Part shown: piece after piece, positions 17,401 through 24,776 of the stretch | Layout of the letters: every line of letters begins with the position of its first letter | How positions within the stretch are numbered: position 1 is the stretch's first letter | From: Candidatus Hydrogenisulfobacillus filiaventi | GTDB taxonomy: Bacteria; Bacillota; Sulfobacillia; Sulfobacillales; R501 | Assembly (NCBI GenBank): GCA_902809825.1 | Contig: LR778114.1 | Coordinates: forward strand, 372,001-436,000 | Direction: 5' to 3' | DNA length: 64,000 nucleotides | Translations under genes and position numbers: made by a program | The notes under the pieces: model-generated | Told to the model about the DNA's origin: nothing | The model's database searches: none | The model's input: the letters and a program-made list of their open reading frames with translations, nothing else

Positions 17401-18796
17401 GGGCTGCCAGGGGGCCGTCAAAACCCAGGGAACCGATGGGCTCCTTGCCCTCCCGTGCCCAGGTCTGCACCAGGGTCTGGTCGTCCTTGTGCCAACCGTC
17501 GGCCACGTACCGCCAGGCCGGCACCTCCGGCCCCGGCTCCGTTGCCGGGGGCAGGGAAACCTCGGGGATGACGGTGTCCGGGATACGGGCGGCCAGCCGG
17601 CGGAAGACCTCCTCGCCTTCCACCACCCGGACCGGGCCCCCGTCCTCCCATTCCAGGGCCAGCAGCTCGCCGGGCCCGATGGAGCGCGGCTCCGCCACCC
17701 AGCGCCCGGAGGGCACCACCCCCGGCTCCGAGGCCAGGATGAAGGCTTCGGCCGTCTCCAGCAGCCAGAGGGGCCGCAGGCCCATGGCGTCCACCGCCGC
17801 CACCAGGCTGTTGCCCTCCAGCACCAGTACCCCGGCCGGACCCTGGGCCCAGGGGCCCCAGAGGGCCTCCAGGTAGCGCCAGGCCGCGCGCCCGGCCGCC
17901 GGCAGGCGGTCGATGAGGGCGGGGGAGGGCGCCACTGCCAGCCGCACGGCCTCGGCCGGGCTCAGGCCTTCCTGCCAGGCCAGGGCACTGACCACCCGGT
18001 CCAGGTTCTGGGAGTCACTACCCGACGGGATGGCCTCGATGCCGAAGGCCACCATCTCCCGCTCCAGCTGGTCGATGGTGTCGATCTCGCCGTTGTGGGC
18101 CAGGTTGACGAAGGGCTGCACCCGCGATAGCTCGGTGGTGGTGTTGGTGGAAAAGCGGTTGTGCCCGATGACCGCCCGCGGCAGGTAGCTTTCCCCCCAG
18201 TTGGCGCGCAGGATTTCCGCCAGGCGCTGGGGCCCGTTGGTGACCTTGAGCACCGTGTAGCGCCGGCTCAGGGAGGCGATCCGGCCGGGGAAGGCCCGCT
18301 CCAGCTCCTCGAGCAGGGCGAAGCGCGTCCGCTCGGGCAGGCTGCCCGTCCCTTCGTAGAGCAGGGCGTGGGCCTCCAGCAGGTCGCGCCCGTCGCCCAG
18401 CTCGGTGTGGGAGAGGAGCAGCCGGAAACCGAAGGCCGCCAGAACCCCGGTGAGGGCCTCATTCATGGCCCGCCGCTCCCCAATGGGGGTGACGGTGGTC
18501 AGGAGCCAGAACCGCTCACTGCCGGCCACCGGCTCCAGGCCGGCCGTCTGCAGGCGGGCGTTCCAGGCCGCCACCGGGATATCGGCCAGGATGCCGGTGC
18601 CGTCGCTCTTGCCGTCCACCCAGCCGGCCCGGTGATCCATGGCCGTCAGGGCCTCCACCGCCAGCTGCCACGGGGACTCCTGGTCCGCCGCCGTGGCCTC
18701 CTTGCGCACGATGCCGAACAGGGCACAGGCGTCCCGCTCCTGCCCGATGTACCGGTGAACCCAGCTCGCCAAGCGAGGGGAAAGCGCAGGATCCAT
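14477..18796 (-). CDS. gltB: Glutamate synthase large subunit
   Basis: About 1439 residues, slightly shorter than the usual ~1500. Domains in order: class II glutamine amidotransferase with nucleophile Cys24 (CALFGIVRK); the central domain; the FMN-binding synthase domain (about 770-1170) with FGINTAMINGAAYAEIKIGQGAKPG-type residues and a 3Fe-4S cysteine motif (CTVCRRCQTDTCHVGIATQ, about 1050-1068); and the C-terminal GXGXG helix domain. It transfers the glutamine amide to 2-oxoglutarate. ATG 18796 is chosen because GGGAGGGAC lies just before it. No gltD lies beside it, so the electron donor (a distant GltD or ferredoxin) is open. It has its own promoter and a leader of about 300 bases. Confidence 0.93.
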   Translation of the reverse strand: MDPALSPRLASWVHRYIGQERDACALFGIVRKEATAADQESPWQLAVEALTAMDHRAGWVDGKSDGTGILADIPVAAWNARLQTAGLEPVAGSERFWLLTTVTPIGERRAMNEALTGVLAAFGFRLLLSHTELGDGRDLLEAHALLYEGTGSLPERTRFALLEELERAFPGRIASLSRRYTVLKVTNGPQRLAEILRANWGESYLPRAVIGHNRFSTNTTTELSRVQPFVNLAHNGEIDTIDQLEREMVAFGIEAIPSGSDSQNLDRVVSALAWQEGLSPAEAVRLAVAPSPALIDRLPAAGRAAWRYLEALWGPWAQGPAGVLVLEGNSLVAAVDAMGLRPLWLLETAEAFILASEPGVVPSGRWVAEPRSIGPGELLALEWEDGGPVRVVEGEEVFRRLAARIPDTVIPEVSLPPATEPGPEVPAWRYVADGWHKDDQTLVQTWAREGKEPIGSLGFDGPLAALSEGLANLSDYLQETVAVVTNPALDRERESEHFRLEQYVGRRPSWDRPWVPGDGLWLKRPWLDHAGLEALIARFAPRVARFPLLWDPAVDEITTAERLAEAVLEALENSEVRLVVLSDEGAYRSPQGPAALDPALAVATLDRRLRNTRRRRDVGVVVESGMIRNLHDIMVLLGLGAEAVVPSLLWALVPPERRTVVSDVLASGAEKVLSTMGIHELEGYGHVFSAIGLPEAMARALGVVSFAAPAAMDAFLVRRADEARTRLACFGQEQLKPTAIPRATGHVHRAAQELAEGTISGLEYRQRTREWEARHPIALRHTLGFRNLRGGRHSGGTVDLSMGEHDLPFVISSMSFGSQGETAFRAYAEAARILNMLAMNGEGGEIPDMVGRYYRWRGHQIASGRFGINTAMINGAAYAEIKIGQGAKPGEGGHLPGTKVSVKVAQARKAVPGIDLISPSNNHDLYSIEDLQELIDELKEAHPGLKVVVKVPVVPNIGTIAVGIVKAGADVVNLSGFDGGTGAARMHALRHVGLPADIGVPVVHAALTLAGLRNRAEIWADGGMRSADDVLRMILLGANRVGFGTLAMVALGCTVCRRCQTDTCHVGIATQIESLEEARERGLRKFQPQELDRAVTHLVRFFSGLGDALAENLRELGITRLADAVGQSQYLVQERFREQVAYEDFIAQSALAVNEAQSSEAVVGLAEGAPLGAPLKPATRFSSRTRLIGTGPSGQKVRQNDPGLLTLPRVQHVAGQGFGAFLSEGVTLIAEGGAQDGVGKSASGGTIAVMKSRGAHGRWLGGHVGKSLGYGAQGGTLIVQGTADARAGIRLAGADVIIAGDDIDRVPAAPDDWRGTLIRGFGFEYMTRGRALVLGDPGPWLAAGMTGGVLYLMVDPARGLTVDHLRSRLAANAKVSLRPIDSEDLTAIQELAGKLAEAYRNTGQDHRVPALEALVADARRHFWKVVPGLAQTDQTEATE

Positions 18797-18988
18797 CACA
18801 GTCCCTCCCAAATCGTGCGGCCTCCACCGCGAAGTCCTTCCACAGCCACCCCGGAGGGGAACCGGATCCTTCCTCCCGGGCTACCGGTTAGGCCGGTACC
18901 GCGGGATCCCCCGCGTCGATGACGCGACCCCCGGCCGGGCACCAGGCGGGAGCCCGCCGGGGAAGGTGCTGTCGACCGGGGTCGCTGA

Positions 18989-19013
18989 GGCCCGCCGCCG
19001 CGGGCGGCGGGCC
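18989..19013 (-). promoter_or_regulatory. Strong hairpin in gltB leader
   Basis: A perfect 11-bp inverted repeat (GGCCCGCCGCC, 3-base loop, GGCGGCGGGCC) lies about 90 bases after the predicted gltB transcription start and about 195 bases before its ATG. No T run follows. The ~300-base leader (18797-19100) contains no supported gene. It may hold a regulatory RNA structure or attenuator; no known riboswitch core is recognised. Confidence 0.4.
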
Positions 19014-19106
19014 GGGACGGCAAGCGGCCGGCGCACACGCGGCGGCCGGACCATACCGGACACAAACATAACCGGGGGATGGGTAAACGACCGTACAACT
19101 ACCGTA

Positions 19107-19135
19107 ACTATACGGGCTTGTGAATGAAAATGCAA
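19107..19135 (-). promoter_or_regulatory. gltB promoter
   Basis: On the minus strand TTGCAT (19130-19135) and TATAGT (19107-19112) with exactly 17 bases between, inside the most A/T-rich stretch of this part of the window (19080-19180). Transcription from here reads through about 300 bases before gltB. Confidence 0.65.
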
Positions 19136-19228
19136 CCGTTGTTGGGTCCTTGAATAAAGTCAAAATAATATGAATAAGGATAGGCAGCCGGGGCCGGCGC
19201 CAACAACCTTACATGTGGTTTACAAATC

Positions 19229-19250
19229 GGGGCGGGCTTTGGCCCGCCCC
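19229..19250 (-). terminator. Terminator of DJ-1/PfpI gene
   Basis: A 9-bp perfect stem (GGGGCGGGC / GCCCGCCCC) with a 4-base loop lies 7 bases after the stop of the minus-strand gene. On that strand it is followed by GATTTGTAAA. Confidence 0.6.
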
Positions 19251-19257
19251 TACGGGA

Positions 19258-19824
19258 TCAGGCGTTGACCGGAGCCCGCTGGCGCAGGATCCGGATGAAT
19301 TCCCGCATCCATTCCGGGTGATCGGGCCAGGCGCGGGCGGAGACCATGGTGCCGTCCACCACCGCCGCCCCGTCCACAAAGGTGGCCCCGGCCGCGGTGA
19401 TGTCGGGGGCCAGGGCCGGGTAGCCCGCACTCTGGCGGCCCTTTAACAGGCCCAGTGGGCCCAGGGCCAGGGGGGCATGGCACAATTGCGCCACCGGTGC
19501 CTCGCGCTCGAAGAAGGCCTTGACGATGCGCTGGAAGTCAGGGTCGTTGCGGATGTATTCCGGCGCGCGGCCGCCGGGGATGACCAGGGCCACGTAGTTG
19601 TCAGGATTTACATGCTTGAAGTCCAGGTCGGCCCGCACCCGGTACCCGGGCTTTTCGGTGTAGGTGTCGAATCCCGCCTCGAAGTCATGGACCACCGTCT
19701 GGATGACCTTGCGCTCAGGGGCCGCGATATGGACTTCGTACCCTTCCTCCCGCAGCCGCTGATAGGGGTACAGCACCTCCAGGGATTCCCCGGCATCACC
19801 GGTTAGGATGAGGACTTTTGCCAT
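19258..19824 (-). CDS. DJ-1/PfpI family protein
   Basis: 188 residues of the DJ-1/PfpI class I glutamine-amidotransferase-like fold. Glu13 (GDAGESLE) and nucleophile-elbow Cys115 with His116 (VAQLCHAP) match the family's catalytic pair. IPGGRAPEYIRN is the usual oxyanion-loop region. Family members include proteases, glyoxalase/deglycase-type and stress proteins; the closest-looking group is the PfpI/YhbO type. ATG 19824 has a GGAGGTGA site and a TATAAT box 22 bases upstream. A hairpin terminator follows, so the gene is monocistronic. Confidence 0.84.
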   Translation of the reverse strand: MAKVLILTGDAGESLEVLYPYQRLREEGYEVHIAAPERKVIQTVVHDFEAGFDTYTEKPGYRVRADLDFKHVNPDNYVALVIPGGRAPEYIRNDPDFQRIVKAFFEREAPVAQLCHAPLALGPLGLLKGRQSAGYPALAPDITAAGATFVDGAAVVDGTMVSARAWPDHPEWMREFIRILRQRAPVNA

Positions 19825-19845
19825 TCGGGTTCACCTCCGCTATCC

Positions 19846-19851
19846 ATTATA
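19846..19851 (-). promoter_or_regulatory. -10 box of DJ-1/PfpI gene
   Basis: A consensus TATAAT on the minus strand, 22 bases before ATG 19824. The sequence 17 bases upstream is not a good -35, so the promoter may need an activator or a different sigma factor. Confidence 0.45.
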
Positions 19852-19889
19852 CCTAGCCGGTTGTTTGACTTGGGGATGGCGGGCACTTT

Positions 19890-19917
19890 TTGCCCGCGGG
19901 CCCGGCTATGCTAGATT
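19890..19917 (+). promoter_or_regulatory. Candidate promoter of NifX-like gene
   Basis: TTGCCC (19890-19895) and TAGATT (19912-19917) with a 16-base spacer lie about 100 bases before GTG 20019. The -35 overlaps a small inverted repeat (GGGCA CTTTT TGCCC). Confidence 0.35.
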
Positions 19918-19924
19918 AAGCCCA

Positions 19925-19972
19925 GGAGCCCCCGGGCCGGGCGCAAGGGCGCACCCGGCCGCCCCGGGCTCC
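19925..19972 (+). repeat. Long imperfect hairpin in 5' leader
   Basis: A 20-base arm (19925-19944, GGAGCCCCCGGGCCGGGCGC) pairs imperfectly with 19949-19972 around an AAGG loop. In the RNA it would sit 46 bases before the NifX-like start. It could be an mRNA stabiliser or regulatory stem. No family is recognised. Confidence 0.4.
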
Positions 19973-20018
19973 AGACTCGAGAGCACCCGCCTGGGGGCGG
20001 GCGAAGGGACGAGGCGAC

Positions 20019-20396
20019 GTGGCAATACGGATCTGTGTCCCCGTAAACCCCGATGGGACCATCGACCCCCGCTGGGGCCGTGCGGCGCGGGTGGCGCTAG
20101 TGGATGTCGAACCGGCCGCCGAGGCGGAGGGGGAGCCCCGCATTACCGGCTGGAACGAGGTGGCGGTGGGCTGGGATGTGCTGCACGACCAGAGCGTCGA
20201 AGGGGAGCATCATGCCCGGGTGGCGCGCTTCCTGATGGAGAATCAGGTCACGCATGTCCTGGCCTACACCATGGGAGGCGGCATGGCCCACATGCTGCAG
20301 CGCATGCACCTGGGGCTGGGCATGGGCGCCATGGGGGACGCCCGGGCCGCGGTGCGGGAGTTCGCCGGCCGGATTCAGGCCCAAGAGCAGCAGTAG
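20019..20396 (+). CDS. NifX/NafY-like (dinitrogenase Fe-Mo cofactor family) protein
   Basis: 125 residues of the Nitro_FeMo-Co fold: a first strand with ICVPVNPDGTIDPRWGRAAR, a middle region ending RVARFLMENQVTHVLAYTMGGGMAHML, and a C-terminal helix. Proteins of this fold bind Fe-S or Fe-Mo-type clusters in nitrogenase assembly, but most stand-alone members outside nif clusters have no known role. Here there are no nif genes. The GTG start has a GAAGGGACGAGG site. The next gene follows after 25 bases in the same direction. Its long structured leader is the main oddity. Confidence 0.7.
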   Translation: MAIRICVPVNPDGTIDPRWGRAARVALVDVEPAAEAEGEPRITGWNEVAVGWDVLHDQSVEGEHHARVARFLMENQVTHVLAYTMGGGMAHMLQRMHLGLGMGAMGDARAAVREFAGRIQAQEQQ

Positions 20397-20421
20397 AACC
20401 GGGAGAAACGGGGGCGGGGCC

Positions 20422-21297
20422 GTGCGCAGCGTCGTCATCGGGGCCTCGGGTCAGGTCGGCACCGCGGTGGCCGCGGTGGCGGCGGAGCGGGGCGAGGTGC
20501 GGGGCACCGCCTTCCGCCATCCGGCCCCGGGTCTGACCCCGCTCGACATGACGGACGGGGAGGCGGTCGCCCGCTTCCTGGACGAGGCGGAACCGGATGT
20601 GGTCTGGATCCCGGCCGCCGCCACCGACGTCGACCGCTGCGAGCGGGATCCGGAATGGGGCTACACGGTCAATGTGCTGGGTCCGCGCCGGGTCGCGGAG
20701 GCGGCCGAACTGCGGGGCCTCAAGGTGGTCTTCTTTTCTACCGATTACGTGTTCGACGGCCGCCATGGCCCCTACAGCGAGGACGACCCGCCCCGGCCCC
20801 TGATGGCCTACGGGCGGCAGAAGCTGGATGCGGAGCGCTGGCTGCTCGACCACTGCACCCGCCTGCTCATTGTGCGCACGGCCTGGATCTATAGCGAGGA
20901 AGCCCGGCCCCGCAATTTCGTCTACCGCGTGCTGGAGCAGCTGGCGTCCGGACAGCCGGTGCCGGCCGCTATCGACCAGTTGAATACCCCCACCTACGCT
21001 TCCGACCTGGTGCGCCGGGCGTTGGATCTCCTGGAGCGCGGGACCCAGGGGGTGGTGCACCTGGCGGGGCGGGACCGCATGAGCCGCTACGCCCTGACCC
21101 GCACCATTGCCGGCCTGGCCGGCTACGACCCGGGGCCGGTGCGGCCGGTGCGCCTGGCCGCGCTGCAGCTGCCGGCGCCGCGGCCCCTGGACGGGGGCCT
21201 GGTCAGCGTGCGGGCGGAGCCCAGCCCGCATACCGCTCAGCAGGACCTGGCGACGGCGGTGGGCCGTCTGCTGCGCCGGCCGGAGGCCGGCGCCTAA
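20422..21297 (+). CDS. RmlD-like NAD(P)-dependent sugar reductase
   Basis: About 291 residues of the extended short-chain dehydrogenase family, in the dTDP-4-dehydrorhamnose reductase (RmlD) group. The nucleotide-binding loop is GASGQVG (residues 7-13). The catalytic Tyr130-Lys134 pair occurs in YGRQK, after the STDYVFDG strand typical of RmlD. It would catalyse the last reductive step to dTDP-L-rhamnose, or a related sugar reduction; no rmlA, rmlB or rmlC is nearby, so the sugar is uncertain. The GTG start at 20422 is weakly supported by GGGAGAAACGGGGG. Its stop overlaps by a few bases the stop of the convergent phosphatase gene. Confidence 0.78.
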   Translation: MRSVVIGASGQVGTAVAAVAAERGEVRGTAFRHPAPGLTPLDMTDGEAVARFLDEAEPDVVWIPAAATDVDRCERDPEWGYTVNVLGPRRVAEAAELRGLKVVFFSTDYVFDGRHGPYSEDDPPRPLMAYGRQKLDAERWLLDHCTRLLIVRTAWIYSEEARPRNFVYRVLEQLASGQPVPAAIDQLNTPTYASDLVRRALDLLERGTQGVVHLAGRDRMSRYALTRTIAGLAGYDPGPVRPVRLAALQLPAPRPLDGGLVSVRAEPSPHTAQQDLATAVGRLLRRPEAGA

Positions 21298-21890
21298 CGG
21301 TCCAGCACCAGCATCCAGCCCTCGGGCAGGCGCCGAAGGTGGACCACCGCCCCATTGGGCACCAGCAGCCGCCGGGCGGCGGGGCCGGCTGCGTCCAGCA
21401 CCTCCAGCACCACCCCCTTGAGGCAGTCGGCATGGGTGGCAGCGATGACGGTGCCGGTGGTGTCCCCCGCCCAGGCATCCAGGGCGGCCAGCACCCGGGC
21501 CCCCACCGCCCGGATGGGTTCCCCTCCGGGGGGCGGATAGCGTTCGGGGTCCTGACGCCAGCGGCGGTAGTGCTCGGGGTCGCGGCCGGCGATATCGGCC
21601 AGGCGTTCCCCGTCCCAGCGGCCGAGGTCCACTTCCCGGAGATCGGGGAGGATAGTCACCGGCAGGCCCAACGCCTCGGCCAGGGGGGCGATGGTTTCGC
21701 GTGCCCGGGCGAGGGGGCTCGACAGCAGGGCTACCACCGGCAGCGGCCGTAGCCGCTCCAGCAGGGCCGCCGCCTCCTGCCGGCCTTTTTCGGTCAGGTG
21801 GGGGTCCCACAGGCGGGAGGCCAGCCGGCCGGCGGCATTGGCCTCGCTCTCCCCGTGGCGGATCAGGTACACGTCGAGCGTGCGGTTCAC
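21294..21890 (-). CDS. Histidine phosphatase (phosphoglycerate mutase-like)
   Basis: 198 residues of the histidine phosphatase superfamily. The phospho-accepting His12 lies in YLIRHGESEANAAGR, with SSPLARARET, DLREVDLGRWDG and the second catalytic His (VIAATHADCL, about residue 153). Such small enzymes dephosphorylate sugar phosphates, alpha-ribazole phosphate or cofactor-independent substrates; the substrate is not readable. GTG 21890 was chosen because AAGGAGGG lies just before it; upstream extensions are not protein-like. Convergent with the RmlD-like gene. Confidence 0.84.
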   Translation of the reverse strand: MNRTLDVYLIRHGESEANAAGRLASRLWDPHLTEKGRQEAAALLERLRPLPVVALLSSPLARARETIAPLAEALGLPVTILPDLREVDLGRWDGERLADIAGRDPEHYRRWRQDPERYPPPGGEPIRAVGARVLAALDAWAGDTTGTVIAATHADCLKGVVLEVLDAAGPAARRLLVPNGAVVHLRRLPEGWMLVLDR

Positions 21891-22070
21891 CCCCGCCCTC
21901 CTTCGGACGGCCCCGTCGCGCGGGGCGGAATCGGCCGCCCCCGCGGGGCGGCATTCGGCTACGGCTGATTGTACCGTCATCTTGCGGCGGTCGCCATGGC
22001 CGCGGGCGCCGGATGGGGCCGGCCGGGGTGCCGGTGGCCGCAATCGGGATGGAAAACGGAGGAAGCGGGA

Positions 22071-24216
22071 TTGAAGTGGATGCGCTGGCGCTGGTGGCTG
22101 GTCACGCTGTGGGTGCTGGTGGCGGCGGTCGCGCTGCCCGAAGCCCTGCAGGTCACCCACGGTCTGGTGGGGGGCGGATTTGACAACCCGCGCGGGCGGG
22201 CGGCCTGGGCGGATCACCAGCTCTACCGCTTCCGGGCCGGCGCGGCCCCCACCCTCAGCTGGCTGGTGGAGGGTGCCGGCGCCGGGACCGTGCAGACAGC
22301 CTGGACCCGGGCGCTGGTGCAGGTGGGCGGGCGGCCGCTGCTGCTCCCGGCCGGGCTGGTGCACATCGGGGCCCTGCCCGGCCACCCCCGTTCGGTGATG
22401 CTGGACGTGGCCCTGCCGCCGGGGCCGGCGGCGGCCCGGCTGCGGCAGGCAGGGGGCGGCGGCGGTGGCCGCCCTGGCCCGGCGGCCGGGGGTGCGGGTG
22501 GAGGCGGTTACCCCCACCGCTGTCAGCAACGCCGTGCTGCGGGAGGCGAAGCGCACCCTGCATGTCTCCGGCCTGATCGCCCTGCCCCTGTTGCTGGTGC
22601 TGTTGTTCCTGGTCTACGACTCCCTGGTGGCGGCCCTCCTGCCCCTGCTGGTGGCGGGAGTGGGGGCGACGGGGGCGCTGGCGGTCATCGACGTTCTGGA
22701 AGCGCACCTCCGGTTGTCGGTGTACCTGACCGACATTGTGAGCTTCTTTGCCCTGGGGGTCGGGATTGATTACTCCCTTTTCCTCAGCACCCGCTTCCGC
22801 ACCGCCCTGCGGCGCGGAAGCCCGGTGGAGGCGGCGGTGGACGAGGCCATGGCCACCGCCGGGCGCTCGGTGTTCTTTTCCGGGTTGGCGGTGGGGCTGT
22901 CCCTCTTGAGCCTGTTGATCCCCCGCACCCCCTACTGGAACGGGCTGGCCATCGGGGGGGCGGTGGCGGTATTCGCGGTGCTGGCGGTGACCCTTACCTT
23001 TCTGCCCGCGCTGCTGGCCATCCTGGGGCATGCCACCGAACGGGGCCGCCTGCCGCGGCCTGCCGCGCTGACCCGGTTCTGGGCGGGCCTCGCCCGACGC
23101 CTGCTGGCCCGGCCGCTGCCGGTGCTGCTGGCGGGGCTGGTGCTGCTGGCGGTGCCGGCCTGGTGGGCACGCCAGTTCGTCATGTCCACGCCCGCCAACC
23201 TGGGGGCCCTGCTGGCCCCCGATACCCGGCTGCACCTGGCGGTGGTGCGCCAGCAGCAGGATTTCGGGGCCGGCTCCATCGCGCCCCTGCCGGTGGTGCT
23301 GGAAAGCCCCCGGCCCCTGACCCGTGCGGCGGTGTGGGCCACCGCGGAACGGGTGGCCCGGCGGCTGGGCCGGCTGGGGGATGTGGCGCGGGTGGCGGCG
23401 CCCGCGGGGCCGCCCTCGACGTTGGCCCGGCTGGCAGCCGGGCCCCTGCCGGCCGTCTTGCGCCCGTTTGCCGCCCCGCCCGGCTGGATCCAGCTGACGG
23501 TGGTGGCCCGTTCCGGCCCGGATAGTACCGCCACCGCCCGCTTGCTGTCCCGCATGCAGGGGGTGCTGGCCGCCACCCTGCCCCGGGGCTGGCGGTGGGG
23601 CATCGGGGGGGTGCTGGGGCTGGTGCACTCCTTCAACCGGCTGGTCGCCCGCTCCCTGCCGTGGGTGCTGGCCGCCACCGCCGCCGTGGCGCTGGGGGTG
23701 CTCTTTGCCGCTACCGGGTCCCTGGCGGCGGCGGGGCTGGGCCTGGTTTTTGACGGGCTGGTGGCCCTGGCCACCGCCGGGGTGCTGGTGCTGGTGGTGC
23801 AGGACGGACGCTGGGGCTTTGCCCCCCAACATCTGGACAGCAGCATCACTCCCATCATCTTCGTCATGCTGTTCGGGCTTTCGATGGATTATGAAGTCAT
23901 CCTGGTCCACCGCATCCGCGAATACGCCCGCCGGGGCCTGGAGGCGCGGGCGGCGGCGGAGGCGGGCCTGGCCGACACGGGGGGCATGATCACCGGGGCG
24001 GGCCTTACCATGGTGACGGTGTTCCTGGCCGAGCTGGTGAGCCGTCTGCCGGTCATCCGCACCCTGGCGGTGGGCATGAGCGTGGCCCTGCTCCTGGACA
24101 TCCTGGTGGCGCGGATGCTGCTGGTGCCCGGTTCCCTCGCCCTCCTGGGCCGCTGGGCCTGGTGGCCGGGCTACCGCTGGCCGCTGCCGGACCCGCCGGC
24201 GGCGGACGGGGCTTGA
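22071..24216 (+). CDS. MmpL/RND-family membrane transporter, frameshifted
   Basis: A two-fold repeated MmpL (HAE-type RND) exporter: each half has one helix, an extracellular loop and a five-helix bundle. Conserved runs are VSFFALGVGIDYSLFLSTRF in the first half and MLFGLSMDYEVILVHRIRE in the second. MmpL proteins export lipids or drugs. The first ~130 residues (from TTG 22071, after GGAGGAAGCGGGA) are in one frame. The remainder is one base later, and the switch falls at the G5 run 22451-22455, where removing one G restores a ~714-residue protein. So there is an extra base, or a recent insertion. It may be controlled by the marR gene just downstream. Confidence 0.76.
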
Positions 24217-24299
24217 TGCGATCGGACCCCTCCGGGTGTGCTATGGTGGTACGTGTCGTAGTCGTAGCCTAATGCCATCGGCAAGGGAGACAGGCAGCG

Positions 24300-24776
24300 A
24301 TGGGGCCGGAAAGCATGGCCACATTGGACGATGTGCGGGATACAGGGCGGCTGTTTGACCTGACCTTCGCCCTCTTCCGCGCCCTGGGACGGGGTTTCCG
24401 CCGCGAGCGGGAGGACCTGTTCCACATCACGCCCACCCAGTACCACGTGCTGGCATTGGTCCGCGACCACGGTCCCGCGACCCTCATGGAGGTGGCGGCG
24501 CTGTTGCGGGTGGCCGGTCCCACCGCCACCCGGGCGGTGGAAGCCCTGGCCCAGAAGGGGCTGGTGGTCAAGGACCGGGACCCTCAGGACCGGCGGATGG
24601 TCTGGCTGCGCCTGTCCCCGCGGGGTGAGGACCTCCTGGGCCGGGAACGGCTGCAGCAGATCCGGCACCTGGAGGTGCTGCTGGGCCGCCTGGAAGGCGC
24701 CGAACAGCGGCAGCTCTGCCGCCTGCTGGCCAAGATGCTGGAGGGGGAGCCGGGCGGGCCCGGGGTGACGCCATGA
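24300..24776 (+). CDS. MarR-family transcription regulator
   Basis: 158 residues of a MarR winged helix: LTFALFRALGRGF dimerisation helix, helix-turn-helix around TLMEVAALLRVAGPTATRAVEALAQKGLV (residues 61-90), and the wing KDRDPQDRRMVWLRLSPRGE. Such repressors usually control neighbouring efflux or stress genes and respond to small phenolic or lipophilic ligands; the MmpL exporter upstream and the kinase gene downstream are plausible targets. Starts at ATG 24300 (GGGAGA site) or ATG 24315. Its TGA overlaps the next ATG (ATGA), so the two are co-translated. Direct repeats GTCGTAGTCGTAG lie upstream (24256-24268). Confidence 0.84.
   Translation: MGPESMATLDDVRDTGRLFDLTFALFRALGRGFRREREDLFHITPTQYHVLALVRDHGPATLMEVAALLRVAGPTATRAVEALAQKGLVVKDRDPQDRRMVWLRLSPRGEDLLGRERLQQIRHLEVLLGRLEGAEQRQLCRLLAKMLEGEPGGPGVTP

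Noticed and set aside
18890-18905. T-box-like core on the plus strand (AGGCCGGTACCGCGGG)
   Set aside because: It resembles the T-box antiterminator core, but no plus-strand gene follows for over 1.1 kb, no specifier stem is visible, and GGTACC is itself a palindrome in a GC-rich leader of a minus-strand gene.
15602-18922. Long plus-strand open frames opposite gltB (842 and 253 residues)
   Set aside because: They lie wholly antisense to an unmistakable glutamate synthase gene, encode His/Gln/Gly/Pro-rich low-complexity sequence and follow from the strong G/C third-position bias.
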